A stretch of 64,000 nucleotides of DNA from Rhizopus sp. PT2906 (GCA_025529335.1 JAMYHX010000064.1:62001-126000); one strand, 5' to 3'. Positions 47,340 through 59,620 are shown, numbered from the stretch's first letter. Notes: generated by a model from the sequence alone, not told the origin. Program-made: numbers and translations.

Positions 47340-48200
47340 TTGATAATGTGTCCTTACGTAGTCTTATTGGTGTCTAGATTGTATCATAATATAACTCTAT
47401 TAATAGCTCATATCGATATGTATCTAGATCATGTTAATATGCAGCATTATTGTAGATGACTGCTTGTATGGATTGGTTGACTGTGATATTATATGTTCTC
47501 ATTTGACATTGTATGCTATTATATGATATAGATAGTGTTGTTTGATGTTATATAAAGATATTATTATGTTATGTGGTCTAATGTGTTTATTCAAGTTATT
47601 ATTATATGCAGATCACTTCACCAAGTGCTGTATACGCTCAGAATGCCCTTTCTCTAACACGCTCAAGGTGCGCTTAGAGCAAGATGTACCTAATACTAGA
47701 GCCTAAGTAGCAGTGTTATTCCGTTTGGCGGAAGAAAGCCGTAGCTACGAGGCATATAGTTTTACATAGGCTTGTGTCGAACGTTAATTTAGCAAGGTTC
47801 ACTCTTCGTTTGAGAGTAATCCCAAAACAAGCGCTACTATTATATCGTTAGAAGAGTTTTAGAAGATCTTGCAAATTAGAAAGATATACGTACGCCTGCT
47901 ATGTTTGAAATCAATTGACATGTTTTACATTAGTATGATTTACATGCATCTGATGAAAGAATAATATTTCCTGGAAGATGATAAGTTATTATCCGAAAGT
48001 AGGACAGCTTTTACTTCATGAGCTTTACTTTATGAATACGTAAACATCTTAGAAACAGTCTCAAAGTACTTTTGTTCTGTCGATATTTCTTATTTTCTTT
48101 TCTATTTCAAAATACCACATCAACAACTTAATAATATAATGAGTAAAAATAGTATGCATACATGAAACCCAACCTTTATTTAAAAAAAAAAACTCATAGT
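47340..48200. other. AT-rich internal region of the 46-49 kb element, no gene
   Basis: Contains repeated ATTATATG/ATATGATA words and a TATATAAAG box near 47551, and could include an old solo LTR. No coding support. Confidence 0.35.
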
Positions 48201-48204
48201 GACT

Positions 48205-48852
48205 TCAAGAAACGAATGGTTGGTTTAAGTACTTTTGAGTATTGATCAAACGAAAGTGCTGATGACTTTTCTTCCTCCGAAGGCAACGATTGTTCAATAA
48301 TTTGCTGTAGTGACAGTAAAAAGGCATAGTGAGGAACGAATTATCACATACATGTTTAATTATAGGGTCCTGGAATTTCAATTGTCTTAAGAATTGAATA
48401 GTTGTATTTTCCATTGTCGAATTGCAGCTTTGTGAGTTCCCATTTCTTTATATTAGCACAAGCGTTTATTAACATTATAGTCGCTTCATACCTTCGACAA
48501 GTATTCCAAATGTACTGTGTTTTTTGGTAGATGAGCTTACTTGAAGGCGAAGGCGTAATTACCTTTTGCAAATTTCAGCTATTCTTGCTCTGTCAATGTC
48601 TATCAATTCTTTGCTTTTCTTAGGAGGCTTAACTTCTCCACAGCCCACTTCAATGCCTTTATAACAAATCATTATGATGTTCGGGCGTGTTGTAAGATAC
48701 TCCTTAGGCACTTCTTCCATCAATGAACTACAAGAATAACTGAAACTTGTAATAGCGTCTATTATTTGAAGAGGACCTTCAAGGGTTCTGTCGTTATTCA
48801 GATTCAAAACTACAAACTTGTTTAAATAAAGAGCCTTTGTAAAAGATTGCAT
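48205..48852 (-). pseudogene. PD-(D/E)XK-like repeat-family protein, copy C
   Basis: From 48852 (minus) the frame reads MQSFTKALYLNKFVVLNLNN, EEVPKEYLTTRPNIIMICY, GIEVGCGEVKPPKKSKELI and DRARIAEICKR, then TAA at about 48550. The frame continues LRLRLQVSSSTKKHSTFGILVEG before shifting to YEATIMLINACANIKKWELTKL. RP(N)...GEVKP matches RPD...GEVK of copy A with Asp changed to Asn. The first ~40 codons lie in the inverted-repeat arm. Confidence 0.6.
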
Positions 48853-48931
48853 AGTGTTGTGTAATAGGAAACTCAGAGGTTATGCAATCTTTACTTTTTG
48901 TGTGTGCAAAGCGAGTTTGATTAGTGTGTAA
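48726..48931 (-). repeat. Right arm of the perfect 206-bp inverted repeat
   Basis: Identical in reverse complement to 46355-46560. Confidence 0.9.
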
Positions 48932-49564
48932 TCGAGAAGTTTCATTCGTGCAATCTGGATTTTTTATGTGTACTAAGGCTCTTCGTATTTGTGCAATGTA
49001 TTTCCGGAAATAGTGTACGTAGCTGCAACAATCAAGGTTTATGTATCGTTGTTCTAGCATCAATTTTAATTTATTTCTTCTTTCTCTTTCAATTAATGTA
49101 GTGTAGTGATACAATTATAAGGAATCATATATACATCATTCAACCTTGTTCAAAACAACAATGAACGTGCGAGTGTATCACCAAGAAGAAAAAGAAGAAG
49201 AAAAAGAGACTTGTTTAAATTGAACTAAGAAAGTCTGTGCTCTCGTTAAATCAAAAAAGAGGGATGAGATCCAAGTTAGGAGAGATAACAAAGGAGTAAG
49301 ATAAAATCTTCAAAGAGTATCAAGAAAAGGTTGGGTAGGACTTTGCCTTTTATAGAAATAAGCTTAAAAACTTGTTCAAACTTCTTGATGGGAGGCAGAG
49401 TGAGAGGAGGGGCTTTCTGTGTTGCCAACGGACTTTTTTTTTTTCTCCTTAAACGCATATAGAACAGATTGGACATATCATATGCATACACAAAAATTAG
49501 GAACCAATTCAAGCCTTCTTTTTTCTCTTTCTCTCTCGTTTTTTATATATACAAAAAGGACGAA
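48932..49564. other. Intergenic upstream of the kinase gene
   Basis: 48935-49000 contains a degenerate tandem copy of part of the inverted-repeat arm. The rest (A/G-rich run at 49180-49260, pyrimidine leader before 49565) is the likely kinase promoter. Confidence 0.5.
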
Positions 49565-51103
49565 ATGGGAGTTGCTTGTTGCAAAGAAGAACCTGTTGAT
49601 CTGCTTGGTGAAGGTAGTCATTGCGAGAATAAACCAAATAAAGAAACTTATCTTTCTCTTTATTACCACAGTCGAGTTATCTCACTTTCTGTTATTACGA
49701 TCCGTTGGAAAAGGGTCATTTGGAAAAGTTCGAGTTGTTCAACACAAGGGTACTAAAAAACTATACGCGCTTAAATATATCAACAAGGAGAAATGCATAC
49801 AGATGAAAGCAGTTGATAACATCATTTCTGAAAGACGACTTCTCGAACGCATCGATTACAATCTTATCGTCAACATGCGATATGCCTTTCAGGATGACGA
49901 AAATTTATTCATGGTTCTTGATCTGATGCTAGGAGGTGACTTGCGCTTTCATCTAGAGAGACTAGGAACATTACCAGAAGATTATGTTCGATTTTATGCA
50001 GCTGAATTAGCGTTGAGCTTGAATTATCTTCACAGCAAGCAAATTATTCATCGGTATATAACACATATAATGTATATATATATATATATATATCTTCTTA
50101 CTTATAACGCTTTCAGAGATATCAAGCCTGATAATATCTTGCTGGACGAAAAAGGACATGCTCACCTGACAGATTTCAATATTGCAGCTCAGCTTGGCAA
50201 TAAAAAAAACAAGTCATTGACATCTATCGCTGGCAGTATGGCATATATCGCGCCAGAAATCTTGAAGAAGCAAGGATATTCGTACTCTGTAGACTGGTGG
50301 TCACTAGGTATTTTGCTGTATGAACTACTTTATGGAAAGGTAGTAGTGAAGCTAGTAAAATTGTCTCCTATTTATAAAAAAGAACGTTCATTCATAGAGA
50401 CCCTTTCAAGGAAAATCAAATGAAGAGTTGCAGAGATCCATTCTGCATGATCCAATCGAGTTCCCCAAGGAACCCAAAGTGTCTCAAGAAGCAATCAGTT
50501 TTATCAAAGAGCTGCTTACAAGAGATGTGTCTCGACGAATGGGTGTAAATGAAGTAGGATTTAAAAGACTCAAGAACCATGCGTGGGTAAGCGGTATGTG
50601 CTGGGATATACTTCATTCCAAAACAGTGGGTGCACCCTTCATACCAGATGTAAGGCTTAACCACTCCCTTGGCGCAAACTATGTCTAATGTCTCTGTTAT
50701 TTCTAGGAAAATAAATCCAATTTTGATCCAACTCATGAATTAGAGGAGGTATTGCTTGAAGAAAACCCGTTGAAAGTCAAAAAGAGAACAGCACTACCAA
50801 AGAAGAGCATGTCTAATGATGAGTTAGCCATGATAGCAGCAGAGGATAGCTATTATGCTGAAAAAATACGTCTTGAGCAGAGTTTCAAGACGTTTGACTA
50901 TACTAAACCGGATTGCAAATTACAAATATTGACAGACTCTTGTACTATACCAAAGGTAATATAAAGCTACCTTTATGAATTATATGTTGAGCATTTCATT
51001 AAAATAGGAAGAAAAGGATATGTCAGAGGAAAGTAGTACCTTATTAGGTGATTCTGATATAGCAATAGACAAGCCCAAACATGCTCATGTTTTGAATACA
51101 TAA
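49565..51103 (+). CDS. Serine/threonine kinase, STK32/YANK family (AGC)
   Basis: Exons 49565..49613, 49672..50053, 50117..50339, 50398..50649, 50707..50955 and 51008..51103 give 416 aa. MGVACCKEE gives a myristoylation Gly and a palmitoylation Cys pair, as in animal STK32A. Kinase motifs are VGKGSFGKVRVV (P-loop), YALKYINKEKC (catalytic Lys), HRDIKPDNILLDEKGH (catalytic loop), TDFNIAAQ with DFN in place of DFG (a YANK signature), GSMAYIAPEIL and SVDWWSLGILLYELL. The C-tail contains APFIPD and FDPTHELEEVLLEENPL, conserved in YANKs. All catalytic residues are present. Substrates in fungi are unknown. It is likely tethered to a membrane. Confidence 0.92.
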
Positions 51104-52579
51104 TATATTGGCTTTTCCGCTTTAATTTTACGCATTCTACCTTATAAATAATAATTCAAACTTAATCTACCTTCTCCAAGCGAAACAAACAATTGCTGTC
51201 CCTCGGTTGTTTTACTTTTTATATCTTTTAACATGAGCGTCATTACCCAAGAATAAGTCATATACATGTTTTTCATGCGAGGAATACAACAAAGTTAATG
51301 TCAAAAAAAATCAATTGAAGTTGGCGATTTTGGTAATGACAGACGCTAATTCTTTGCACTGCGAAACAATTTGTACTTTCAAAGTATTTACAAACAAAGA
51401 GATACAGCAATAAAGTTCAAATAATAATAATAATAACAACTTCTCTAAATGGACTTACACTGACTTATTCAGAGTGAGAAGGTTGGCTGTTGAAAGTTGA
51501 AGTTAACAACGTGGTTAAGATTGCATTTCGAAACGGATGAGAGCTAGACGGGGTAGATTTCATGAGTGGATTCAGGCACCATAAGTTTGATGAGGATGAA
51601 TTCGAAGCCCGAACCGATGTGCGGCAATGCATACATTTTGAAAAGTTGTCGATTAATTCTTGACCACTTCTTTCACGTTCAAAAACACCAACATTGGCAA
51701 ACCCATTCATTATCTCTTTATAATAGTCAGAAGCCACAATACCTTAAAGAAGTATTCAGAGCAACAGGTGATCAAAGGTATGGCCAAGGTGAATATTAGC
51801 CTTCGTCAGTAATGGTGAAATCTGTTGTGTGGAGGATGCAACAAAGTCATTTATTCAAAGTAAAAGGGTCATCAACCAAAACCCATTCCTATACCACAAG
51901 CATCAAACACAGGAATCAGTAGCCAGCATTAATACAATTGAGAAAGAAGAACAGCAACTCATTAGTGAGTAATAAACTAATTGTACATATCAGATAGTTC
52001 GCTAAACGTCGACGGTTTCTTAGACAATCATGCAGGACTTGTTCAAGTTCTTAATGTAGTTTTTGTGCCTGATAATCTATACGATGATGAGGTGTATGAA
52101 AACCGTTTATGTCCCATGAGTGACATTCTTGCTTACGTTTGAAAATACTCGTATTTACTTCAAGACAAAAACCCTGTTGGCTTTGGAAAATGGTGTTTAG
52201 GAAAAGGCATTGATTTCATGCGCAGTACCACAAAAAGTAGAAAACCCCTGTTGATGAAGTAACCATCTTAGTTCGTCCATTGTTCCTGCTAAAGGAGAAG
52301 TATATAGGCAAGGCGCATAAGTTACTTTTTTATATTTACATTCATTTAATCATGCAATATATGATAGCGAATGTCGTAAAGTTCATTGTCGAACAATTAC
52401 CATTATACCAACAGACGATTCAATCTTTCAAGAAGGATGGATATAGTATCATTGGTTACGTAAGAAAATCGAAAACTAATGGAAGCGATGAAAGCCGTTT
52501 GAACCTGTCTCTTCTTTTTTTAATATAATAGATTTAAAAGCTATTCATTACATTTTTATTCTATTAATACATATTTCTC
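51104..52579. other. No gene supported, degenerate coding traces
   Basis: Short open frames (51465-51737 minus; about 51785-52240 plus, including NGEICCVEDATKSFIQSKRV) look like worn repeat-family protein but match nothing I can name. Confidence 0.4.
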
Positions 52580-54421
52580 TTATTGAGAGTAAAATCGTGT
52601 CGTATTTTGATATACAGCATTAAACCATTCCTTGATTCCAGTCAACGAGGCGTGTCCTGTGGGTCCATTTACAGCTGTCTCGAGGGGAATGGTCTCATTC
52701 ATACGTTTAGCAAAGTCTACTAGTGTATCCATATCAAAGCCAGGAGGGAGCTGACCAATAACGTCGGTAACTTCGCTATTATTTTGTACATTGCCAAACG
52801 ATCCTGCGAAGAGATTGTTACCGGTACGAGGTAGTGATTGATCCCAAGCTACATCTTCTTTGATCATATCTACGATATTATCAATAAAAGGAGCTGTCAC
52901 ATTAGGGTTGATGAGCTCTGAGGTAATGTTTTGAAGCAATTGGTTATATTTTTCCTTAAATTCAGGTACTTGCAAGATCTGCTTCATCACTGGACGAGAA
53001 TAAACTTGTGGGAAATTACTATAGTTACCACTCCACATTTTGTCAAGTTTGAACATGGTACTGCCAATAGTGAGATCCATGTCAGATGAGATATAGAAGA
53101 AGTTGTCAGTTTCAGGATTTTGGTAAAGGTAGTAATTATCTGCCATAGTCAAGTAACCGTCAGAATAACCTAATAGAACTTCAAGAGCCATACTAAATAA
53201 CAGTCAGTACGCTTGCTTCAAGGTTACTTTTCCTTCATTTTTTACTTACGATCGGAGAAACGAGTCTGTGTCGAGCTCCTTATTCCACTTGTGAACTGCA
53301 TCGGAACTGTTTGTAGGTGCCTTGGCAATAAATTCTGTAAATTTCATCAAAGGTTCCCAATTCTCCTTCTTTCCTTTGGAAGCTTCCTCTTTGATCTTAT
53401 ATTGGCCGTCTCCATAGGCAGTAATGTTGTTCATGTAGGAGAGATCAGACGTGTGGTTTTGCGCAGAAGATTCGGGTGTTGAAAACACACCTTGGTAAAG
53501 GTAGCCATTCTTGTAAGATGAGCTACCATTTGCAAACACGTTGGCCAACCAGGGATTTTTAAAAGTGTCAATGATGCCAAATAGACCAAGCTCTTGATCG
53601 TTCATCAAGACGCGGACATAGGAAAACTCTGAGGAGACAAGGCCGACTGACTTTATGATGTCATAGGCGAGTTTCTCACGGATATAGGATGGATCTGTAT
53701 AGAGTGCACGGAGTTTAAGGCGTCTGTAACCATAAAGATCATCCTTTTTCTTCAGTTTCAGGTTATAGGATAGTTTGGGCATCCAACGAGAACTTCGACC
53801 AGATAAGGATATTTCTACATCTTCAAAATGGAAAGCATCGCGAAGTGAAAGGTAAGAGATATTGGAGGGGACGGAGATGTCAGCCGAGGTATTGCGGTTC
53901 ATTTGATCTATTAAGGTTTGGTTGCCTGTGATATGAATAGTAGGTATTTCGTTGTCTCTATGCAGGTCAGAATGAATGCGGTGGATGGCATCCAAAGGAG
54001 GATAAACCTGTGGGAGCTGTTTGCTTTCATGCGTATTCCAAGATCGATTGAAGAACTCATGAGGTGTACTTTGGTTGACAGGCTGACGTACAAAAGGCTC
54101 CAGAAGAAGACTATCATTGTTGTATACCTTTGCATAGTGGTAGCCCGTTTGAGCCGATGGTCCTTTTCCGGAATAAAGAATTGGGAATGTTTTATTGACC
54201 TCCAAGGGATAACTGATGTTGTCAATCACTACTGCCATTGATTTGAATGTAGTCTGGTTCAATAAGCTAATGACATTATAGTCAACCTTGTAATCTTGAT
54301 CTTGTTGTGCGGCAACGCCCACAGCAAGTAGAAATCCTATGCCTAAACGTGATCATTAGATGACGAGCCTGTAAATGTATAAAGTGAATTTACTCGTTGA
54401 TAAAATGTTGCTCAAGAGCAT
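52580..54421 (-). CDS. CotH-family spore-coat/surface protein
   Basis: Exons 54421..54394, 54342..53250 and 53192..52580 give 577 aa. A signal peptide (MLLSNILSTSIGFLLAVGVAA) is followed by a secreted domain. Conserved CotH stretches are FEDVEISLSGRSSRWMPKLSYNLKLKKKD, YGYRRLKLRALYTDPSYIREKLAYDI, FSYVRVLMNDQELGLFGIIDTFK, and in the last exon LEVLLGYSDGYLTMADNYYLY with FFYISSDMDLTIGS. CotH proteins are atypical secretory-pathway kinases, and in Mucorales several sit on the spore surface. Many N-glycosylation sequons are visible. There is no hydrophobic GPI-type tail at the end (YQNTTRFYSQ), so this member may be secreted rather than anchored. Confidence 0.9.
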
Positions 54422-55528
54422 TGTTGCCTTGATTGAAAAAAGAGGGAGATAGATTAATGGATCTGTGATCTATTTATATTACCCCAAATGACTTTTTTGC
54501 TTACCCGGTTATGACGTTCTACAGAAATTTTTTGAGTCAGTCGGAACGATCTTTTGACAGAAGTTCTATTGTCCGAGATCGATAGTGCTTTTCCTTTTTT
54601 TTTTTTTTGGTAAAATGTAACCAAGCAGAATACAGTGGCGAAAATTAGCCGGCAGTTTTTCCGTCCAGTAAAAATTAATTTTGGAAAAAAGTTTCACCAG
54701 CTTTCGCTTGCCTATTTCGCTCATGTGTTGTTTCACTACAGCAGATCAAGCAAAGGCTTCTTTTCCTTGGGTCATCAGTTACCTATTTTATGCAGATTCA
54801 AAGGAAGCAGTACCTTTTCTAATTCCTAAAAAATAGTACATGATTACATTGAGCGTCGTTCTCTTTTCTTTTGCATAAAATTGACAGCATTTTGCATAGA
54901 ACAAACAATGCAAGAACTATTCTAGTTTGTTAAAATATAAGGTTAGCATTATAAATAAAAAAGGTTGCTTAAATAATAAGTTGCTTCTTCAATTTTGAAG
55001 GTAGCCAACAAAGACAAAAGAGTGTCTTGGAAAGATACCATTGAAAAAACAGAAAAAGTACCAAGGTAAAGCTACAAGTGTTACCGAGGTTACTGGAAAA
55101 GAAATCCCAAGACTGCTTTAAAAGCAGCTAACGGTCACTAGACCAGACAGCTCCAACTACAGTCAACCAAAAATGAACGCCATCGGCTGGAAAAATCGTT
55201 GATGATCGAATAAAGCATCTTATTGAAGAGTTTGTACATGAATAATTATTGCACTCAGTAATAGTTGATCCCGATGATTGTATTTGGAAGAAATACTTTA
55301 TTCATGCTGGGTTGAACGTAATTAGGCAGTATAGATTGAAATATTCCAACTGAGCTGCAAGTCTGCTTTAACCCACATGATAAAGTTTGGAAATCAGATA
55401 AAGACATGTACCAATTTACAGACAATCAAAATCTCGACCCTATAGACGAATTCAGCAAGCAATGTCCGCCCTTGATTCTTAAAAAAAGTACAAAAAAAAC
55501 TAGAAGTACAGTTCCCCTGTAAGCTTGT
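54422..55528. other. No gene supported
   Basis: CotH upstream region, then repeat-like sequence. 55160-55210 resembles 58980-59030 (ATCG.CTGG.AA.TCGTT context), marking another worn dispersed repeat. Confidence 0.4.
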
Positions 55529-56193
55529 TTAGCAGTACCGCTTCATAATGTTCGTTGACTGCACAGTCAATGATGGTTCGAGTGAAAATTTATTGACACT
55601 TTCATTTTGCTTATTTTGCAGATTCACAAAAGGAGGAAGGAGAATACTTTTGAGAAATAAATGCATTAGCGGCTTGGTGCAATAATGGGGCTTCTTGATG
55701 ATGATAGCGCAGCATGTCATTCTTGGCGATAGCGACATATCCTATTTGTTTGTTGACCAAATGTTCCGTGATCGAGCCCTGTTCCTTAATGTTGTCCTGT
55801 AACATTTATTTGATGAGTACTCGCATTTTCGTTTTGCGTACGTAGCTTTTACCATAAGTGTTAGCAATAGTTCGAAAGCTTGCAACCAGTACTTTCGCTT
55901 GTTCCACGTGCTTGGAATGATGGATGATCTCTGCCACAGGCATACCCATCTTTGGTCATTGATAACGTCGTGATCAGTGAGAGCTTGCGACCCACCAGTT
56001 GCAGACCGAACATTCTGCACTTAGCAAATGATTTTCGTGATTCCTGTCGACAGTGCTGTTTCTCACGCTGCAAATAAATGGACGTGTATTCCAACAATTT
56101 CAATGTGTCCTCATCAATATGTGGCCCATCTTCCTGACTACATAAATGTAAATATGATCGGTGTGTCTCACTGTTGTATTCAGCTTTAGACAT
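55529..56193 (-). pseudogene. PD-(D/E)XK-like repeat-family C-terminal fragment, copy D
   Basis: The minus frames read SYLHLCSQEDGPHIDEDTL, KSFAKCRMFGLQLVGRKLSLI and TKDGYACG, then shift to continue with IIPSTWNKRKYWLQAFELLL and EQGSITEHLVNKQIGYVA. The F-G-L-Q-L-V-G strand resembles copy A (LGIHIVGRAIRFYVL) and copy C (FGILVEG). At least two frame changes are present. Assignment is by pattern only. Confidence 0.42.
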
Positions 56194-56929
56194 ACTGAGA
56201 TAAAACCATTAAGTCGATGTCTTGCGAAGTAGATTCTTTGTTGAAAAGGAGGGAGGGGTATTATTAAATTAGATCTGAATGAGAGTTTTATAGGGAAGAT
56301 TGAATGTTGTCAGTATGATTTAATGCGGCCAGCGTGATTATCTATCAATGTTCTACTAGTAGCTACTATTGTTGTTAATGTTATTATATTCTTCGATATA
56401 AAAGTAGAAATACGACAAACACTCAACTCTAGGGTCAGCCAATTTGAGTTTATGCTTGCATGGTTTTTAAGCGAAAAATGAAGGAATGATCTGATTTGCA
56501 CAAGCATGAATTATACAATATACATAAAAATACTTTCTTTTAAAGTAATTTGAAATTTGTAGATAAAATGAACGTTACGGCTTTTTGAACGAATCCTCCT
56601 CCATCTAATTGTTGGTTCGATTCTTTGAATTGTATTCACTGAGCTGCAGATGTATATAATGAACTTGTATCTTTATGTTGTAATCAATAATAGAATAATT
56701 ACATCAAAGAACAAATCTAATAGTGAGATCCATGACGATGGTCATCTTGGACAACATAGTGCTTTTAAGAGTGTAGAATCATAATCAATCACAAGTGAAT
56801 TCATCAAGTGTGTAGACACAAGTTATGTAGTAAACTTTCAAATCATTGACTATAAAAACCCATTGAACGGGAGCTTTATATTATCCAATAAAAGAGCCCT
56901 AAAAATATTGGTCTGTCTTTTTGGTAATA

Positions 56930-57365
56930 ATAAAACAAAACGTTCAAGAGCTTGGTCCAGAAAAGGTACACGTGCCATTGTTACCAGGCCCACTATGAGA
57001 GCAAACATGACGTCTATATTGTGTGCCATCTCTGCTGCAGGTTTGATTACAAATGGCGTTAAAAAACCGTGGTCTGCGAAGAAGAGAAAGACTGAAGAAT
57101 ATGTAAGTTCGGGGGCTGTAACAGGTCACTATCAGTTTCTTAAAAATAACTCCCGATGAAATGAGCAAACACCCTCATAGAAAGGTCACTATATAGTTAT
57201 GGACAATTCACCCGTGCACATGCATGAAAGCATAAAGAAGTATATTGAATATCGAAGATACAAGCATATGTATCTTCCTACGTATTCGCCTCGGCTTAAC
57301 CCAATAGAGCAATTCTTGGCAGTAGCAGGAAGACACTTTATCAAAAAGAGACATGGAAGTCTGTA
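56930..57365 (+). pseudogene. Tc1/mariner-like transposase catalytic-domain fragment
   Basis: The plus strand reads KTKRSRAWSRKGTRAIVTRP, ANMTSILCAISAAGL and KKPWSAKKRKTE, then shifts frame to KGHYIVMDN (second Asp), VHMHESIKKYIEYRRYKHMY, LPTYSPRLNPIEQFLA (third acidic). It is very close to the transposase at 25780-28924 but uninterrupted at the point where that copy carries the AT-rich insert. The N-terminal HTH part is missing. Confidence 0.7.
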
Positions 57366-57549
57366 AAGGCGTGAACAAAGGTCATTTCAAAGGTTTCATT
57401 TCGCATTCTGATAAGTGCTGAAATAAATGACGAAACAAAGAGCCCAAGTAATAACCACAAACTAATTCATTAAAGCCAATAATGCAACAACGATCAGGTA
57501 AGCAATAAATAGATTAGTGTTCGTGAATACACACCGTCAAATTATAAAG

Positions 57550-58333
57550 TTAACGATTTCTTGTAATAAGCAACATACAATTTTTTATTATGCGAACAAA
57601 TTCAATGTAGTTGAACCTTGGCACGCTTGATTCGATGGTTCTTATGGGGGTGAAGAAGATAGGATGCTTGGCTGATGCGGGGCTGACTTCAGATCGTATG
57701 TCGATGAAACTACATAGGTTTTCCATATCCTCCTTCGCTTGCAGCATGCTCAAAGATTCTTGGCCGAGCTGTGTTATAAAGCGGTTGTACCGGAAAAGTG
57801 CTTGCAATGTGTGTTTAAAAGAGGAAACGTCATTTAAAGATCATGGCAGCCGCAGGGTGCTGATCTTGTCCGCAAAGTATACACCATCTATGTTTGCCAA
57901 CATGCAAAGGTAACCGATATTACCAATCCAGCCCACCGCAACTGTACAATGATGACCATATCGATGATCTATTGATTCAATATGGGCAAGGATGGTCCCA
58001 TTCGTCTACAGATTCTTACATTGTTGTGCCAAGTCACAAGCAGGCGAGGCACGGTGACGCTTGAATTCGTTGCTGGAAAGTTCAATGTCGTTGCCATTAT
58101 TCGTACATTTCAGCAAAAGATCAATCTTTCGACCATGCATGGTATCAGGAGTGCTTTGGCCAAAGAGATTCTCTATATACTGGCGCGCTGATTTTGTACA
58201 CTGGCTGGCGGATTCACCATCCACCAGCTTAATTCTTGTTCCTCGAAAAAGATAGTCCATGGTTGTTGCGATTCGACGATATACTTTCATTTCTGAATCA
58301 TCTTTATCCCAATCATCAGCAGCCTCAACAACA
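57550..58333 (-). pseudogene. PD-(D/E)XK-like repeat-family protein, copy E, two in-frame stops
   Basis: One minus-strand frame runs from VVEAADDWDKDDSEMKVYR (about 58330) through RGTRIKLVDGESASQCTKSA, TMHGRKIDLLLKC, IELSSNEFKRH and QQCKNL to TAG at 58006. It continues in the same frame TNGTILAHIES, VGWIGNIGYLCML, GVYFADKISTLRLP, a TGA, then SFKHTLQALFRYNRFITQLGQ and the stop at 57550. The D in GRKIDLLL followed by E...NEFK is a PD-(D/E)XK-type layout. Only two stops interrupt 260 codons, so decay is recent. A putative intron (58334-58430) would join an upstream exon. Confidence 0.6.
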
Positions 58334-58554
58334 TACTACAAGATGGAGAGTACACGGTACTCTTATGTGTGTCGATTGTTTCAAGTCCAGGGCAAATGCG
58401 ATATTGTCGATAAACAAATAGTTTTACCTTAGAAGCATAAGAATACAAGTAGATGGAATAAGACTCTTTGTAGTTATTTATGAACAAAGAAAAGAGATTC
58501 ATGGAAAAAAAGAAATTGATCATTATACACAAGAATAAATGTTGCCAACCAATT

Positions 58555-58732
58555 ACATCTGGTGAATTATGACATATGACGCGTCATCAAGCACTATATA
58601 CATGAGCCAATGTTGTGGGCTTAGTAATAATATAGTATAAACAAGATAATTCTGGCTTGTTTACGAAATATATGTTGATTATATTACGTCAAAGGTCGTA
58701 ATCTTCTTTGCTATAAACGTTGAAATACAGCA
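58555..58732 (-). repeat. Dispersed repeat tail, copy 2
   Basis: Diverged partner of 29977-30180 in the opposite orientation. Follows the short minus ORF 58689-58901 (ending LYFNVYSKEDYDL), which resembles the tail of copy B (LYFYVYSKEYYTI). Confidence 0.55.
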
Positions 58733-58901
58733 TCAGAGCCAGCAGGTCTCCAATAGATGCGCCATCAGATACAAATTTTGCAGCAGTTTGATCAAAGAGC
58801 TTAGGAGAGCCAACTGTCAGCCCATGGTCATTGAAAATAGATGATGATGGTTTCCAGTTGTTGTTTGGAATACTTCGAATTGACCGACAGGATTTTTTCA
58901 T

Positions 58902-59620
58902 TTTACCATTTTAAATAAATTAAATTTGATGGTTGGTTCTTGATGGCCACAGAAAAGGAGTACGTCCTTGAGATGTACGCTAACCAAAAAATGGACGTCA
59001 TCGACTGGGAAAGTCGTTAAAATATTCAATAATGCAATTTTTAGGATTAAGTATGGAGATTGTTGTTGTGAACATGCCTGTTGGCTCAACCTATTACAAA
59101 GATCCCAAGGACATCCAAGTTTCAGTTACCGTTCTCTGTAGAAGCTATGGCGGCTGATTTTTTTTTTTCCTTCCTCTAGGATTGACATGGAGAAGTAAAG
59201 AAGCTATGAAGATAGTGTACGAGGCGTTGAATAATAGAAAGCGGAGAGCAACCAACCTCAACATTGACGGCCCAAGTACTGTAACATCATTGGCATACTC
59301 TTCTGTCCGCAGATCTGTCATCTAAATAACCAAATGTGTTATATTCTCTTTTCTGATGTATCATTCAAATAAATGTATAAAATACGTGCTTTTATTAAGT
59401 TATTCTACAAGCCGTGCTTAAAGTCTCGTTTAACCTCAAAGCAACTAGCATTTACTTGCAGGAATAACTACAAGAACTTAGAGACTGTCTATTTCCAACA
59501 TGATGACACTCTACACCACGCGTGCTACTAAACGAGATTATTATTTTAATAAAATAGTTTCATTTCTAACTTAGTCTATCGGCTACACCTTGATCCTTGC
59601 TACCAAAAGCTTGGATTTAT
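58902..59620. other. No gene supported
   Basis: Worn repeat sequence with short frames only. Confidence 0.4.

Larger units (their letters stand above)
46355..48931. mobile_element. Putative 2.6-kb element bounded by the 206-bp inverted repeat
   Basis: The arms begin TA-CACACTAATC and end GATTAGTGTG-TA, so a Tc1/mariner-style TA duplication is possible. Between the arms lie a decayed transposase (46600-47300, minus) and a decayed PD-(D/E)XK-like gene (48205-48852, minus) whose first part is encoded by the right arm. The alternative is a local inverted duplication of that gene's 5' region. Confidence 0.5.
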
